Below, one piece after another: positions 1 through 11,201 of a stretch of DNA of 64,000 bases. The stretch lies in assembly GCF_004151235.1 (NCBI RefSeq), contig NZ_JUIV01000009.1, positions 62,001 to 126,000 of the forward strand, written 5' to 3'. Below the pieces are notes generated by a model that saw only the letters and a list, made by a program, of their open reading frames with translations, was not told the origin of the DNA and made no database searches. This stretch comes from Flavobacterium anhuiense (GTDB taxonomy: Bacteria > Bacteroidota > Bacteroidia > Flavobacteriales > Flavobacteriaceae). How positions within the stretch are numbered: the first letter of the stretch is position 1; each line of letters opens with the position of its first letter. Both the position numbers and the translations under genes were made by a program.

Positions 1-261
1 CCAAATGTCTACCGTCATATCCTGACTTCCTACATTTGAAATCTGTTCTCCCGAAATTTCTGCAACTTTGTCTATTCCTGGAACCGCCGCGATTAAATCT
101 TTTATTGGCAATTGTCCCGCAGTATAAGCAGAACGATCTGCCGATGCGCCTTGTCCAGCAATTGTACCTCCAGTTGCAAGTATTTTGATTCTAGGTAGTT
201 TCTGAGCGTAAATACCTGTTACTAATAAGACCGATAATAATAAAGTAAATAGATTTTTCAT
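1..261 (-). CDS. ansB: Type II (periplasmic) L-asparaginase, N-terminal part only
   Basis: I translated this by hand: 87 codons run open from the start at 261 to the window edge, so the C-terminal part lies outside. Residues 1-20 form a signal peptide ending TGIYAQ, and the conserved asparaginase threonine motif ATGGTIAG follows at about 30-37. The family hydrolyses L-asparagine to L-aspartate and ammonia, here in the periplasm. It lies 29 bp downstream of aspD and would feed aspartate to the AspT/AspD pair, so it is probably the third gene of one operon. Glutaminase activity cannot be excluded. Confidence 0.88.
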   Translation of the reverse strand, partial: MKNLFTLLLSVLLVTGIYAQKLPRIKILATGGTIAGQGASADRSAYTAGQLPIKDLIAAVPGIDKVAEISGEQISNVGSQDMTVDIW

Positions 262-290
262 AGATCAAATGTTTATATTTTACAATTCTA

Positions 291-1937
291 TTATTTTTTT
301 GAATTTTCCCAGCTGGTTACATATTCCATTAAAATTTTACGGATATTTTTCCCTAATATTAGATAGCTATCAGTTGGAAGATTGGCAAGAGAAACCCTGA
401 TACTCCATTCTGGGCCGGCAAAACCGCCTCCATTTAAAAGTACGATTGCTGTTTTTTCTGCCAAACGGAACAATACATCAACGGGCTCAAAATTTGTTTT
501 TAGCCAATTGGCAAAATCTTCACCATAAAAGTGTTTTGCTGCAACCATAACATCAATTTCAGAGTAATATCCTGCTCGCATCGGGTCTTCTAGAATTGGA
601 ACTTCTAGTCCTTCCCATAATAAATTAAGACGTTTATGAATGATTGATTGTGTAAGGGTTTTATAAACATCTTGAGTATCTAATAAACAAAATGCAGAGA
701 AAAGCATCATCTGAAATTGTTGAGGTAATGATAATCCTGCCGTGTGGTTTAAAGCCACTTGTCGGCTGTCGGCAACCAGTCGATCAATAAACTTGATTTT
801 TTCCGGTTCTAATGTTAAGCTGGAATAGCGGTCATGCAATTCTTTTTTGAGGGCAGGACTTAAATTGGCAATTTTTTTGTCGAATATATTGTCCTCATGA
901 ATGGCTATGGTTCCAAGTCTCCAGCCTGTACAGCCAAAATACTTAGAGAATGAATATACTGTAATGGTATTTTGCGGAATAATGGCCATTAAGGATCTAA
1001 AATTATTGACGAATGTTCCATAAACGTCATCAGTAATAATCATTAATTCTGGGTTATGATTTTTTACAATATCAGCAATGTAATTTAGAGTTTCGTTGCT
1101 CATTGCAGAAGACGGCGGATTGCTCGGATTTACTACAAAAGCCACTTTGACTGCTGGATCTTTCAATTTGTCCAATTCAGAATTTGGATATTGCCAAGTG
1201 TGGAAACCATTTTCGCCAGTTCCGCTTGCTTCTACGTAAACGACATCAAATTTGTATCGATCTAATTCTGGAATTTCGATATAAGGCGTGAAAGTAGGAG
1301 TAAGGAGTGCTATTTTATCACCGCGTTCAGTAAGGTGGTTTTGCATAAACGAATCAAAAATATAGCACATTGCCGCAGTTCCTCCTTCAACAGCAAAAAT
1401 ATCGTACTTGCCTTTATCGTTTCCTACACCGCACATTTCCTGCACCAAATAGTCGTGAACTATAATTTCTATCTGACTTAACATACGATCAGGGACTGGA
1501 TAGTTAAATCCGATTACGGCTTCTATCCATTCGCGAATCCATGCATCACCATCAAAATCATGTTTATCAACACCATATTGGTATGTTTTTTCTAAAAGCG
1601 AAGCTCCAGGCGCATCTTTATGTTTTGCTAAAAATGCTTCAAAACGTGAAGCCACTCCGCTTTTGTTTTGTACAATTCCTGCCAGAATGCCTTGTTCTTC
1701 CATAACATTACGGCACTCTTCTAATGCAAATTGTCCGAAAAGGAAAAAAGCTTCTCTAGGAACAGTAGCAATCCAGTTTGGGTTTCCTCTTCCAGCGTTT
1801 AGGGTTATCGCTGTAGATTTAAGCGCGCTTTCTTCTGCCAGATGAATTAATTCATTTTTAATTTCAAACGGACTTAAAGTTTGAAGTGTTTTCTCGACCT
1901 CTCGAGATGTCTTTATTTTTGAAATATCAATTGCCAT
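291..1937 (-). CDS. aspD: Aspartate 4-decarboxylase (bifunctional aspartate aminotransferase/decarboxylase)
   Basis: This 548-residue PLP enzyme converts L-aspartate to L-alanine and CO2, with a side aspartate aminotransferase activity. It is close in length to known AspD enzymes of about 530-550 residues. Visible fold-type I features are the PLP-lysine motif SFSKYFGCTGWRLG (K332, R340), the DDVYG motif near 303-307 and the NPSNPPS segment near 270. It is longer than ordinary aminotransferases because of the AspD-specific insertions and long N-terminus. It sits 35 bp after aspT and 29 bp before the asparaginase gene. Decarboxylation consumes a cytoplasmic proton, which together with AspT exchange can build proton-motive force. 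Confidence 0.93.
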   Translation of the reverse strand: MAIDISKIKTSREVEKTLQTLSPFEIKNELIHLAEESALKSTAITLNAGRGNPNWIATVPREAFFLFGQFALEECRNVMEEQGILAGIVQNKSGVASRFEAFLAKHKDAPGASLLEKTYQYGVDKHDFDGDAWIREWIEAVIGFNYPVPDRMLSQIEIIVHDYLVQEMCGVGNDKGKYDIFAVEGGTAAMCYIFDSFMQNHLTERGDKIALLTPTFTPYIEIPELDRYKFDVVYVEASGTGENGFHTWQYPNSELDKLKDPAVKVAFVVNPSNPPSSAMSNETLNYIADIVKNHNPELMIITDDVYGTFVNNFRSLMAIIPQNTITVYSFSKYFGCTGWRLGTIAIHEDNIFDKKIANLSPALKKELHDRYSSLTLEPEKIKFIDRLVADSRQVALNHTAGLSLPQQFQMMLFSAFCLLDTQDVYKTLTQSIIHKRLNLLWEGLEVPILEDPMRAGYYSEIDVMVAAKHFYGEDFANWLKTNFEPVDVLFRLAEKTAIVLLNGGGFAGPEWSIRVSLANLPTDSYLILGKNIRKILMEYVTSWENSKK

Positions 1938-1972
1938 GATTTAAATTGTTTTAGAGATTATATAAAATTTGA

Positions 1973-3667
1973 TTAACTCATGATTAAAATGATGACGACG
2001 CCCCAAATAATAAGCAGCGTATTACCAACTGCATAAGTCACGGTGTAACCCAAGGCTGGCGTTTTGCTTTTTACAGCATCCTGCAAAGCACCTAGAGCGG
2101 CAGTGGTAGTTCTTGCTCCAGCAGCGCATCCCAAGGTGATAATAGGGTTGAATTTGAAAATATACCTTCCTATAAGAAGTCCAATAATTAGCGGAATCGC
2201 TGTTGCTGCTGCGCCCGCGATAAAAAGTCCCCAGCCAGCTTCTTGAAATCCGACAATAAAACTTGGTCCTGCCGTAATACCCACTACTGCGATAAAAATG
2301 TTTAATCCAACATTATTCATAATCCACAATGCAGGTTCCGGAATTCGTCCAAAAGTGGGATGCTGACCTCTTAGCCATCCAAAGAAAAGTCCTGAGATTA
2401 AAGCACCTCCGCTAGTACTAAGGCTTATTGGCACTCCGCCAATTTTGACAGTCAATGCTCCAAGCAATCCGCCTAGAACTATTCCTAAGCCAACAAATGC
2501 CATATCTGTAGAGTTTGTTGGACGATCTGGATAACCAATATGAGTAGCAACTTGATCGACATCTCGTTTGATGCCCACCAATTCGATCATATCTCCTTTT
2601 TGCATGACTGTATTGGGCAATATAGGCATCTGGATTCCAGATCGTTTTAGAGATCTGATTACAACTCCATGCATGTATTTGAGATGACGCAAATCTGCAA
2701 GAGTTTTGTCTATCACTTCTTTTTTTACAATTAAGACGCTTAGAACTTCTACTGGAAAATTAAGAAGTTCAACATCCAGAACTTCTTTCTCATTTACAGC
2801 AACATAATTCATCATATATTCTCTTCTTCCGCCCAAAGCAACGACATCATTTTCTTTAATTACAAATTTTGGAGTAGCTTCTATAATTTCCTTTCCTCTT
2901 CTGATTCGTTGTATAAATAACCGTCTTCCTTTGCTTTCCAACTCATTTTCAACATCTGAAACTGTTTTATTATTGGCATAAGAGTGTGAAGCAATCTGAT
3001 AGGCATTATAAATAACACGATCGTAAGCAGAGGCAATACTTGGGTCATCGCCAATGGCGTCTCCACCGAGTTGAATTTCAAGTTCTTTTGCTTTTTCTAC
3101 GAGATTGCCACCTAATAGTTTTGGTCCTATAGAAGCCAACAGCCAAGCCGATCCAGCTGTTCCAAAAATGTAAGTAACGGCGTATGCTACTGGAATTTTA
3201 TTGATTAAAGCTGTTTTTTGGTCAGCAGGAATCCCCAACTGATTGATAGTATCTGAAGCAACACCAATAACAGCAGATATGGTTTGAGATCCTGCAAGCA
3301 TACCAGCGGTCAGTCCCATATCGTAGCCCATGATTTTACCTATAAGGTATGGACATATAAGGCATAAGACGCACACTATTGCAGCATAAAGCATTTGAGG
3401 CAGTCCGTCTTTTTTTAGACCTCCAAAAAATTGAGGTCCTACGCTATATCCGACGGCAAAAAGAAACATGAGAAAAAAAACGGATTTAACGTTAGGAGAA
3501 ATCACAATGTCTAATTGTCCGACTAAGACTCCAACAAGTAAAACACTGGTGACGGTTCCTAAGGAAAAACTTCCGATTTTAAATTTCCCGATGAAATAAC
3601 CTAAAGATAAGGTTAGAAAAACGGCCAATTCAGGATAATCTTTTAATGTAGTAATAATCCAATCCAT
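1973..3667 (-). CDS. aspT: Aspartate:alanine antiporter (AspT/YidE-type)
   Basis: This 564-residue inner-membrane protein has the AspT layout: an N-terminal hydrophobic half (residues 1-190), two TrkA_C/RCK-C-like soluble domains (about 215-285 and 300-372), and a C-terminal hydrophobic half (385-564). Both membrane halves carry glycine-rich helices, for example [14 protein letters not shown] and [17 protein letters not shown]. AspT exchanges aspartate for alanine, and the adjacent aspD supports exactly this substrate assignment over other YidE-like transporters. It is the first gene of the operon. A 22-bp palindrome with a downstream TAATTTTG -7 box lies 104-175 bp upstream of the start. Confidence 0.9.
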   Translation of the reverse strand: MDWIITTLKDYPELAVFLTLSLGYFIGKFKIGSFSLGTVTSVLLVGVLVGQLDIVISPNVKSVFFLMFLFAVGYSVGPQFFGGLKKDGLPQMLYAAIVCVLCLICPYLIGKIMGYDMGLTAGMLAGSQTISAVIGVASDTINQLGIPADQKTALINKIPVAYAVTYIFGTAGSAWLLASIGPKLLGGNLVEKAKELEIQLGGDAIGDDPSIASAYDRVIYNAYQIASHSYANNKTVSDVENELESKGRRLFIQRIRRGKEIIEATPKFVIKENDVVALGGRREYMMNYVAVNEKEVLDVELLNFPVEVLSVLIVKKEVIDKTLADLRHLKYMHGVVIRSLKRSGIQMPILPNTVMQKGDMIELVGIKRDVDQVATHIGYPDRPTNSTDMAFVGLGIVLGGLLGALTVKIGGVPISLSTSGGALISGLFFGWLRGQHPTFGRIPEPALWIMNNVGLNIFIAVVGITAGPSFIVGFQEAGWGLFIAGAAATAIPLIIGLLIGRYIFKFNPIITLGCAAGARTTTAALGALQDAVKSKTPALGYTVTYAVGNTLLIIWGVVIILIMS

Positions 3668-3770
3668 AATTATTTGTTTTTAGTATAGATGTATCAATAA
3701 TTGATTATGAAAATCGCAGGAGTAGAAAAAAAGACTGGGGAGCTTTTAAGGACAGATTTTTTAGGCTTCT

Positions 3771-3778
3771 CAAAATTA
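3771..3778 (-). promoter_or_regulatory. Putative -7 box (TAATTTTG) for the aspT operon
   Basis: On the minus strand this matches the Bacteroidota TAnnTTTG consensus exactly. It begins 42 bp after the 22-bp palindrome at 3821-3842, the same spacing as at the 44158 gene. A TTTTTTG run 24 bp upstream could be the -33 element. The assignment rests on consensus and the repeated geometry only. Confidence 0.5.
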
Positions 3779-3820
3779 GGCTAGAAAGTCAGAATAATTA
3801 CACAAAAAATAGATAGAGAT

Positions 3821-3842
3821 GTTTCAAATTATAATTTGAAAC
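3821..3842. promoter_or_regulatory. 22-bp perfect palindrome, putative activator site upstream of aspT
   Basis: The sequence is GTTTCAAATTA followed by its exact reverse complement TAATTTGAAAC. Near-identical copies (two mismatches each) lie upstream of the genes at 5457 (-) and 44158 (+). A transcription factor dimer is the simplest reader; its identity is unknown. Confidence 0.6.
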
Positions 3843-3844
3843 AA

Positions 3845-3875
3845 AAAAACTTGCAACATTAAGTTGCAAGTTTTT
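3845..3875. terminator. Bidirectional intrinsic terminator-like hairpin
   Basis: Thirteen-base arms AAAAACTTGCAAC and GTTGCAAGTTTTT flank the loop ATTAA. There is an A run on one side and a T run on the other, so it could end transcription on either strand. It lies between the aspT promoter region and the downstream end of the DUF1254 gene. Confidence 0.6.
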
Positions 3876-3899
3876 GTTTGATAATGAGTGTTTTAAGTA

Positions 3900-3923
3900 A
3901 AAAACCTCCAATTGGAGGTTTTT
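3900..3923. terminator. Intrinsic terminator downstream of the DUF1254 lipoprotein gene
   Basis: The arms AAAAACCTCCAA and TTGGAGGTTTTT form a GC-centred hairpin with T runs on both strands. It is 58 bp after the stop codon of the gene at 3982-5457. Together with 3845-3875 it separates that gene from aspT. Confidence 0.7.
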
Positions 3924-3981
3924 ATTTTTAAAGTATTTTTTAGATGTTAAACAAATTTCTTAGATATGATTTTTTATCAAA

Positions 3982-5457
3982 TTAATATTTTTCAACTACA
4001 GGCGGAATCCAACTTTCGTCTATAATTGCTTTTTCTCCCCAATATGCTCTTATGTATAATGAAAAATCACCTTTAGGAGCAGGAATCCAATTGCTTTCTT
4101 TATCTACACCAGGATTTTTATTGCCAACGTAAAGTGTTAATGAACCGTCAGCATCTTTCTTAAGTCCTTTGTTTTTTGTACCAAGCGAATATCTTTTCAG
4201 ATCGTTAGGAAAAAAGAAATGTTCAGCGTTATATAATGTCATTGACCAGAAACCTTTAACAGGAGGAAGCACTTTAAAAGTTACTTTATAATTTTGGTTA
4301 CCATTAAGCTTTTCTCCTTTTGTGGTATTGTCAGTATAGAAATACTGAGTTTCTGTTGGTCTGTTGTCAAATATGTTACTTCTTCCAGAGCTGGTTCGGT
4401 TTGTATAATCAAATCCCCATACCGCATTATGAAAAGATCTGTTCCATCCATTTCCAGCAGGTTTTCCGTTATATTTCCATTTCAAATAATCTTTAATGAG
4501 TGTCTGGTCTAAAGTAACCGCTTCTTGAACAATTATTTTTTTAATCTCTGGATCTTTTGCCGCTGTTGCCAGTAAGGCTTTAAATTGAGCATACAAAGCT
4601 TCTTCCCCTTTTAGTGGCGGTACTTTTTCTAAAATTTCAGGCAAGAGATCGAAGAATTTTTCAGGAACTACCCATTTAATTTCACCTCCGCCAGTACTGC
4701 CTGTTGGAATGTTTGGAACTTTACTCCATTCTTTTGTTTTCATTTTTCCATCAAATTCTGAAAGTGGATAGGCTACAATTTGATTGATAACGGGCTGTAA
4801 AGCAGCTCTGTCTTGTGGTGTGTCATCTAGAAAAACCCTCGGGATCGCATTTCCTAGTTCGGTTTCAAATTTAATCACGCCTGTAATTCCACTAGGAACT
4901 TCTCCTTTCCAGTTAGGGCCGTGAAGAAGATAAAACCCAGGTTTTGTATTGTACATTTTACCAACATGACCAGTTTGTTCAGTTCGAGCGTTATAAAGAG
5001 CATAAACCCAAAAACGATCTCCAAAATCTGGAACCTGAATGACTACAGGAGTTTTATCAAGCTCAAAATAACCATAACCATATGCAACATCCTGATTAGG
5101 ACATGCGACACTGTTTTGTTGTGGCGCTATATAATCAGAAAGCATACAGATTTGCCCAAGAGGAGCACCAGGAAGAACTCCGTTAAGTCTGCCAGGCTCT
5201 TTTAATGGACGAAAAGCATTTCTTCTATTAAAAACATTAGCTAACGGATATCCCCAAATATAGGCCGCACGAGCAATTGTTTTGGCATATTCAGGATGCA
5301 GAAGAACATCTGAACCTGGAACTTTAATAGAATCTGTACTTAGTGTATCAGATAATTTTTCTGCGGTAGCTTTTTCAGGATTGGTTGTGGATTCTTTTTT
5401 GCAACCGGTTAAAATAATTAAAAAGAAACAGGTTGATAATACTAATAACTTTTTCAT
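3982..5457 (-). CDS. DUF1254/DUF1214 domain lipoprotein
   Basis: I place the start at 5457, giving 491 residues that begin MKKLLVLSTC with lipobox LTGC. An in-frame start 14 codons upstream would put charged residues before the signal peptide and remove the -7 box spacing. The mature part matches the DUF1254 (N-terminal, aromatic-rich, YIWGYPLANVF) and DUF1214 (C-terminal, VTFKVLPPVKGFWSMTLYN and a terminal SLYIRAYWGE) architecture found in secreted bacterial proteins of unknown enzymatic role. It is divergent from a flavin oxidoreductase and has a TAAATTTG box and a copy of the 22-bp palindrome upstream. Function unknown. Confidence 0.85.
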   Translation of the reverse strand: MKKLLVLSTCFFLIILTGCKKESTTNPEKATAEKLSDTLSTDSIKVPGSDVLLHPEYAKTIARAAYIWGYPLANVFNRRNAFRPLKEPGRLNGVLPGAPLGQICMLSDYIAPQQNSVACPNQDVAYGYGYFELDKTPVVIQVPDFGDRFWVYALYNARTEQTGHVGKMYNTKPGFYLLHGPNWKGEVPSGITGVIKFETELGNAIPRVFLDDTPQDRAALQPVINQIVAYPLSEFDGKMKTKEWSKVPNIPTGSTGGGEIKWVVPEKFFDLLPEILEKVPPLKGEEALYAQFKALLATAAKDPEIKKIIVQEAVTLDQTLIKDYLKWKYNGKPAGNGWNRSFHNAVWGFDYTNRTSSGRSNIFDNRPTETQYFYTDNTTKGEKLNGNQNYKVTFKVLPPVKGFWSMTLYNAEHFFFPNDLKRYSLGTKNKGLKKDADGSLTLYVGNKNPGVDKESNWIPAPKGDFSLYIRAYWGEKAIIDESWIPPVVEKY

Positions 5458-5496
5458 GTTGACTTGTTTTTTAGGATTATATTCAGTGAGTACTAT

Positions 5497-5504
5497 CAAA
5501 TTTA
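5497..5504 (-). promoter_or_regulatory. Putative -7 box (TAAATTTG) for the DUF1254 gene
   Basis: This is a perfect TAnnTTTG match on the minus strand, 39 bp upstream of the chosen start. It lies 32 bp after the palindrome copy at 5537-5558, one helical turn less than the 42 bp seen at aspT and at the 44158 gene. The -33 region is poor, which fits activator dependence. Confidence 0.5.
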
Positions 5505-5536
5505 CAGAATGTCTTCTCAGAAATTTATTTTTTGAT

Positions 5537-5558
5537 GTTGCATATTATAATTTGAAAC
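5537..5558. promoter_or_regulatory. Copy 2 of the 22-bp palindrome
   Basis: This copy differs from the perfect palindrome at 3821-3842 at two positions, both in the left arm. The right arm, ending TAATTTGAAAC, is intact. It lies in the intergenic region shared by the DUF1254 lipoprotein gene (-) and the luciferase-like oxidoreductase gene (+). Confidence 0.55.
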
Positions 5559-5671
5559 AAGTTTTTTAAGCCAATATTTAGTTTTTTTAATTTTATGTAT
5601 TAGTGATATAAAATATAGCATTACTCGCTTCTGATGCGTATATTTGAGAGAATAAAAAAATAAAAGCCATT

Positions 5672-6694
5672 ATGAAGAAAATAGGATTTTTATCATTTGG
5701 GCATTGGGCAAATCATCCATCATATAAAACTCGTACAGCGGCAGATACCTTGTTGCAATCTATTGATTTAGCTGTAGCTGCAGAAGAAATAGGAATAGAT
5801 GGCGCTTACTTTCGCGTGCATCATTTTGCACAGCAGTTAGCATCTCCTTTTCCGTTGCTTTCGGCAGTTGGAGCTAAAACGAGCAAAATAGAAATTGGGA
5901 CGGGCGTAATCGATATGCGATACGAAAATCCGATGTATATGGTTGAAGATGCCGGAGCAGCCGATTTGATATCAGAAGGACGTTTGCAACTCGGAATAAG
6001 CAGAGGATCACCAGAACAAGTTATTGACGGATGGCGTTACTTTGGTTATGAACCCGAAGAAGGTGAAACCGATGCCGATATGGGGCGTAAAAAAGCTTTG
6101 GAATTTTTAGATAAATTGAATGGAGAAGGATTTGCAGAACCCAATCCGTACCCGATGTTCCCAAATCCGCCTGGCCTGTTGCGCATAGAGCCACACTCTG
6201 AAGGATTAAGAGAACGAATCTGGTGGGGAGCGGCCTCTAATGCAACTGCTATTTGGGCAGCAGAAAACGGCATGCATCTTCAGAGTTCTACGCTTAAATA
6301 TGACGAAAATGGAAAGCCATTCCATATTCAGCAGGCAGAGCAAATAAGATTATATAAAGAAGCATGGAAAAAAGCTGGGCATCAGCGTGAAGCGAGAGTT
6401 TCTGTCAGTCGCTCGATTTTTGCACTCGTCAACGATCAAGACAAATATTATTTTGGCGGACAAGCCAAAGGCAATGATAGTTTTGGTTATATAGAGCAAG
6501 ACAAAAGAGCAATTTTTGGTAAAAGCTATACCGCAGAACCTGATAAACTGATTGAAGAATTGGCGCAAGACGAAGCTATTCAGGAAGCAGATACATTGCT
6601 GTTGACCATTCCGAATACTTTGGGTGTAGATTATAATGTACACATTTTATCTTCTATACTAGAACACGTGGCTCCGGCATTGGGTTGGAGATAG
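5672..6694 (+). CDS. LLM-class (luciferase-like) flavin-dependent oxidoreductase
   Basis: This 340-residue cytoplasmic protein has the bacterial luciferase-like TIM-barrel pattern: an N-terminal strand KKIGFLSFGHW, the segment EEIGIDGAYFRVHHFA, then TSKIEIGTGVIDMRYENP and the ADLISEGRLQLGISRGSPEQ block near 95-115. Members use reduced FMN or F420 to oxidise varied substrates; the flavin type and substrate here cannot be read from sequence. It is transcribed divergently from the DUF1254 lipoprotein gene. A TATATTTG box at 5639-5646 is a plausible -7 element, 25 bp upstream of the start. Confidence 0.9.
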   Translation: MKKIGFLSFGHWANHPSYKTRTAADTLLQSIDLAVAAEEIGIDGAYFRVHHFAQQLASPFPLLSAVGAKTSKIEIGTGVIDMRYENPMYMVEDAGAADLISEGRLQLGISRGSPEQVIDGWRYFGYEPEEGETDADMGRKKALEFLDKLNGEGFAEPNPYPMFPNPPGLLRIEPHSEGLRERIWWGAASNATAIWAAENGMHLQSSTLKYDENGKPFHIQQAEQIRLYKEAWKKAGHQREARVSVSRSIFALVNDQDKYYFGGQAKGNDSFGYIEQDKRAIFGKSYTAEPDKLIEELAQDEAIQEADTLLLTIPNTLGVDYNVHILSSILEHVAPALGWR

Positions 6695-6715
6695 ATTCTA
6701 TTGCTTAAAAAAATA

Positions 6716-6747
6716 AAATCCTGAATCAATAATTTGGTTCAGGATTT
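6716..6747 (+). terminator. Intrinsic terminator after the flavin oxidoreductase gene
   Basis: The arms AAATCCTGAA and TTCAGGATTT flank a 12-base loop, followed by ATTTTT, starting 21 bp after the stop codon. Confidence 0.65.
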
Positions 6748-6891
6748 ATTTTTAAAAATCAATTCGATTAGCATCCTTTGCCTGTCTGATTTTTGTATTA
6801 ATAACAACTCCAATGTTTTATTGGTAATGATAAAAACATCGAAGTTGTATATTTTGTTTTTTCGGTTCAAATTCTTTTTAAAGCTTATGCA

Positions 6892-7683
6892 CTACAGAGC
6901 ATCCCAAGATGCACTTGGATAGTAGATAGAGCTTGTTACAGGAGCAGTCCAATAACTTTGGCTTCCCCCACGGAAAGTGTGGAAGCTTACAGCATTAACA
7001 TTTCTCTTAGCATCATTAGTTACCCAACGAATCTTTTCATTCAATATCTCTGTTCCATTCACATAATATTTCACATATCCATCTGTATTTGATCCAGTGT
7101 TTAGTTTAACAGATATCTGGCAGTTATAAGTTACGCCTTCTTGAATGTAATATTTTTTTCCAAAATCATTACCATATTGTCCAGGCTGATCTCTATAATA
7201 TACATAAGGCTGAAGATAAGCGCCACTTCCCTTAGCAGTATTGGATCCATTTGGGCAATACCACATAAATCTGGCACTTCCGCCATTTCCATCCCATGCA
7301 GCATCACCGCCGGTATTTTGGTCACCGATTAAGATTCCGTATCCACATTTTCCGCCTCGGCTCCAGTAAAATCCGTTATTAAATTTCATTTGGAACCAAA
7401 CAGTGTAAACGCCAGTTGACCAAACACCATATGATGTGCATAAACCTCCAGGGCAAGACAGCGTATTAGTTTGCAATGTAATTGTCCTAGCTCCAGCTGT
7501 ACCTTTTGCTGTGGTGCTGCCTTCAAGTGGCGAATTAGATGCTAGAGTATCTTTGCTAGCGATTTGCTGAGCTTCTTTTTTAGAGGTTTGGGGCCCATTC
7601 GTGTCTTCTTGTTCCTTTTCGCAAGAAGTAAGTACCAATGCCATGGTAAGTAGCATACTGGTTAATTTTAAGAATTTCTTCAT
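6892..7683 (-). CDS. Polysaccharide lyase family 14-like lipoprotein
   Basis: The 263-residue protein starts with a lipoprotein signal (lipobox VLTSC, C21) and a low-complexity linker to about residue 70. The rest looks like the PL14 beta-jelly-roll fold: YTVWFQMKFNNGF, a GGKCGYGILIGDQNTGGD segment, ARFMWY, and a late VSFHTFRGGSQSYW strand, which correspond to the GGK-GxxGG, ARLMW and FFGG motifs of PL14 alginate and glucuronan lyases. I infer a surface- or periplasm-facing polyuronate-binding or cleaving role. It stands alone with no SusC/D pair or other polysaccharide-utilisation genes nearby. Catalytic residues were not assigned, so a non-enzymatic relative is possible. Confidence 0.62.
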   Translation of the reverse strand: MKKFLKLTSMLLTMALVLTSCEKEQEDTNGPQTSKKEAQQIASKDTLASNSPLEGSTTAKGTAGARTITLQTNTLSCPGGLCTSYGVWSTGVYTVWFQMKFNNGFYWSRGGKCGYGILIGDQNTGGDAAWDGNGGSARFMWYCPNGSNTAKGSGAYLQPYVYYRDQPGQYGNDFGKKYYIQEGVTYNCQISVKLNTGSNTDGYVKYYVNGTEILNEKIRWVTNDAKRNVNAVSFHTFRGGSQSYWTAPVTSSIYYPSASWDAL

Positions 7684-10464
<2,781 letters not shown>

Positions 10465-10487
10465 TATTAGCGAAAAGCAATAAATGT

Positions 10488-10515
10488 AAAAAGACGCCAT
10501 AATTGGCGTCTTTTT
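10488..10515 (+). terminator. Intrinsic terminator after katG
   Basis: AAAAAGACGCCA, loop TAAT, TGGCGTCTTTTT, followed by CTTTT: a GC-rich stem with a T tract, 24 bp after the stop. Confidence 0.85.
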
Positions 10516-10622
10516 CTTTTAAGATCCTTGCAAATTAAAAATCAATTTTTCCTTTTTTTATCAGTTTTTGGAAGGTTAAAAGGATTTTTCTGCTTAACTT
10601 GTAGAATCCAAAATCAATTCTT

Positions 10623-11198
10623 ATGACTTTAAAAGGACTTATTCTTGTCGGTTTTATACTTGCATTATATTCTTGTGGAAACAAAAAAGAGCAGGAGCTT
10701 ATTGTGCGCGAAAACTCACTTTTAGAAAGGGAGAAACAGTTTCAAGATAAAGAAGCAGAATACGAAAAGCTGTTAAAAATGAAAGACAGTTTACTGTCTC
10801 TCTCTAAAGTAAAAGATACGCTTCCAAAAATAAAAGAATGGCCTGAAAACCTAAAAGTAGTATGGAACAGCAAAATGGTCTGCAGGGAATCGAATTGCAG
10901 TAATTATGTCATTGGCGATCAGCGCACTGAAACTTGGGAGTTCCGATCAGATTCGACAGGAATGTATGCCAATGTATTGAGCAATAATGAAATTAAACGA
11001 GTTTTTACAGGACAATATCTTGAGAATAAAATAGTGCTGGATTCGGCAAAAGAAGCTTCTGCTAAAAACAAAATAAAAGTGAGCGTGGTACTTGATGATA
11101 TTAAAAAAAATATAATCAAAGGCACGCAGACCATTACGGGTCAAGATAATTGCATCGCAAAATTCTCAGTTGAACTTACTCCATCCAATAAAAAGTAA
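10623..11198 (+). CDS. Hypothetical coiled-coil lipoprotein
   Basis: A 191-residue protein with a lipoprotein signal (lipobox LYSC, C18) and a charged, helical, coiled-coil-prone segment at about 21-70. Next comes a beta-rich C-terminal domain with the segments TWEFRSDSTGMYANV and NEIKRVFTGQYLENKIVL, which looks like a small ligand or lipocalin-like sheet domain. I do not recognise a family. The stop codon is only 3 bp before the antiporter start, so the two are almost certainly co-transcribed and the lipoprotein may serve the same envelope or ion stress response. Confidence 0.75.
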   Translation: MTLKGLILVGFILALYSCGNKKEQELIVRENSLLEREKQFQDKEAEYEKLLKMKDSLLSLSKVKDTLPKIKEWPENLKVVWNSKMVCRESNCSNYVIGDQRTETWEFRSDSTGMYANVLSNNEIKRVFTGQYLENKIVLDSAKEASAKNKIKVSVVLDDIKKNIIKGTQTITGQDNCIAKFSVELTPSNKK

Positions 11199-11201
11199 TT
11201 T

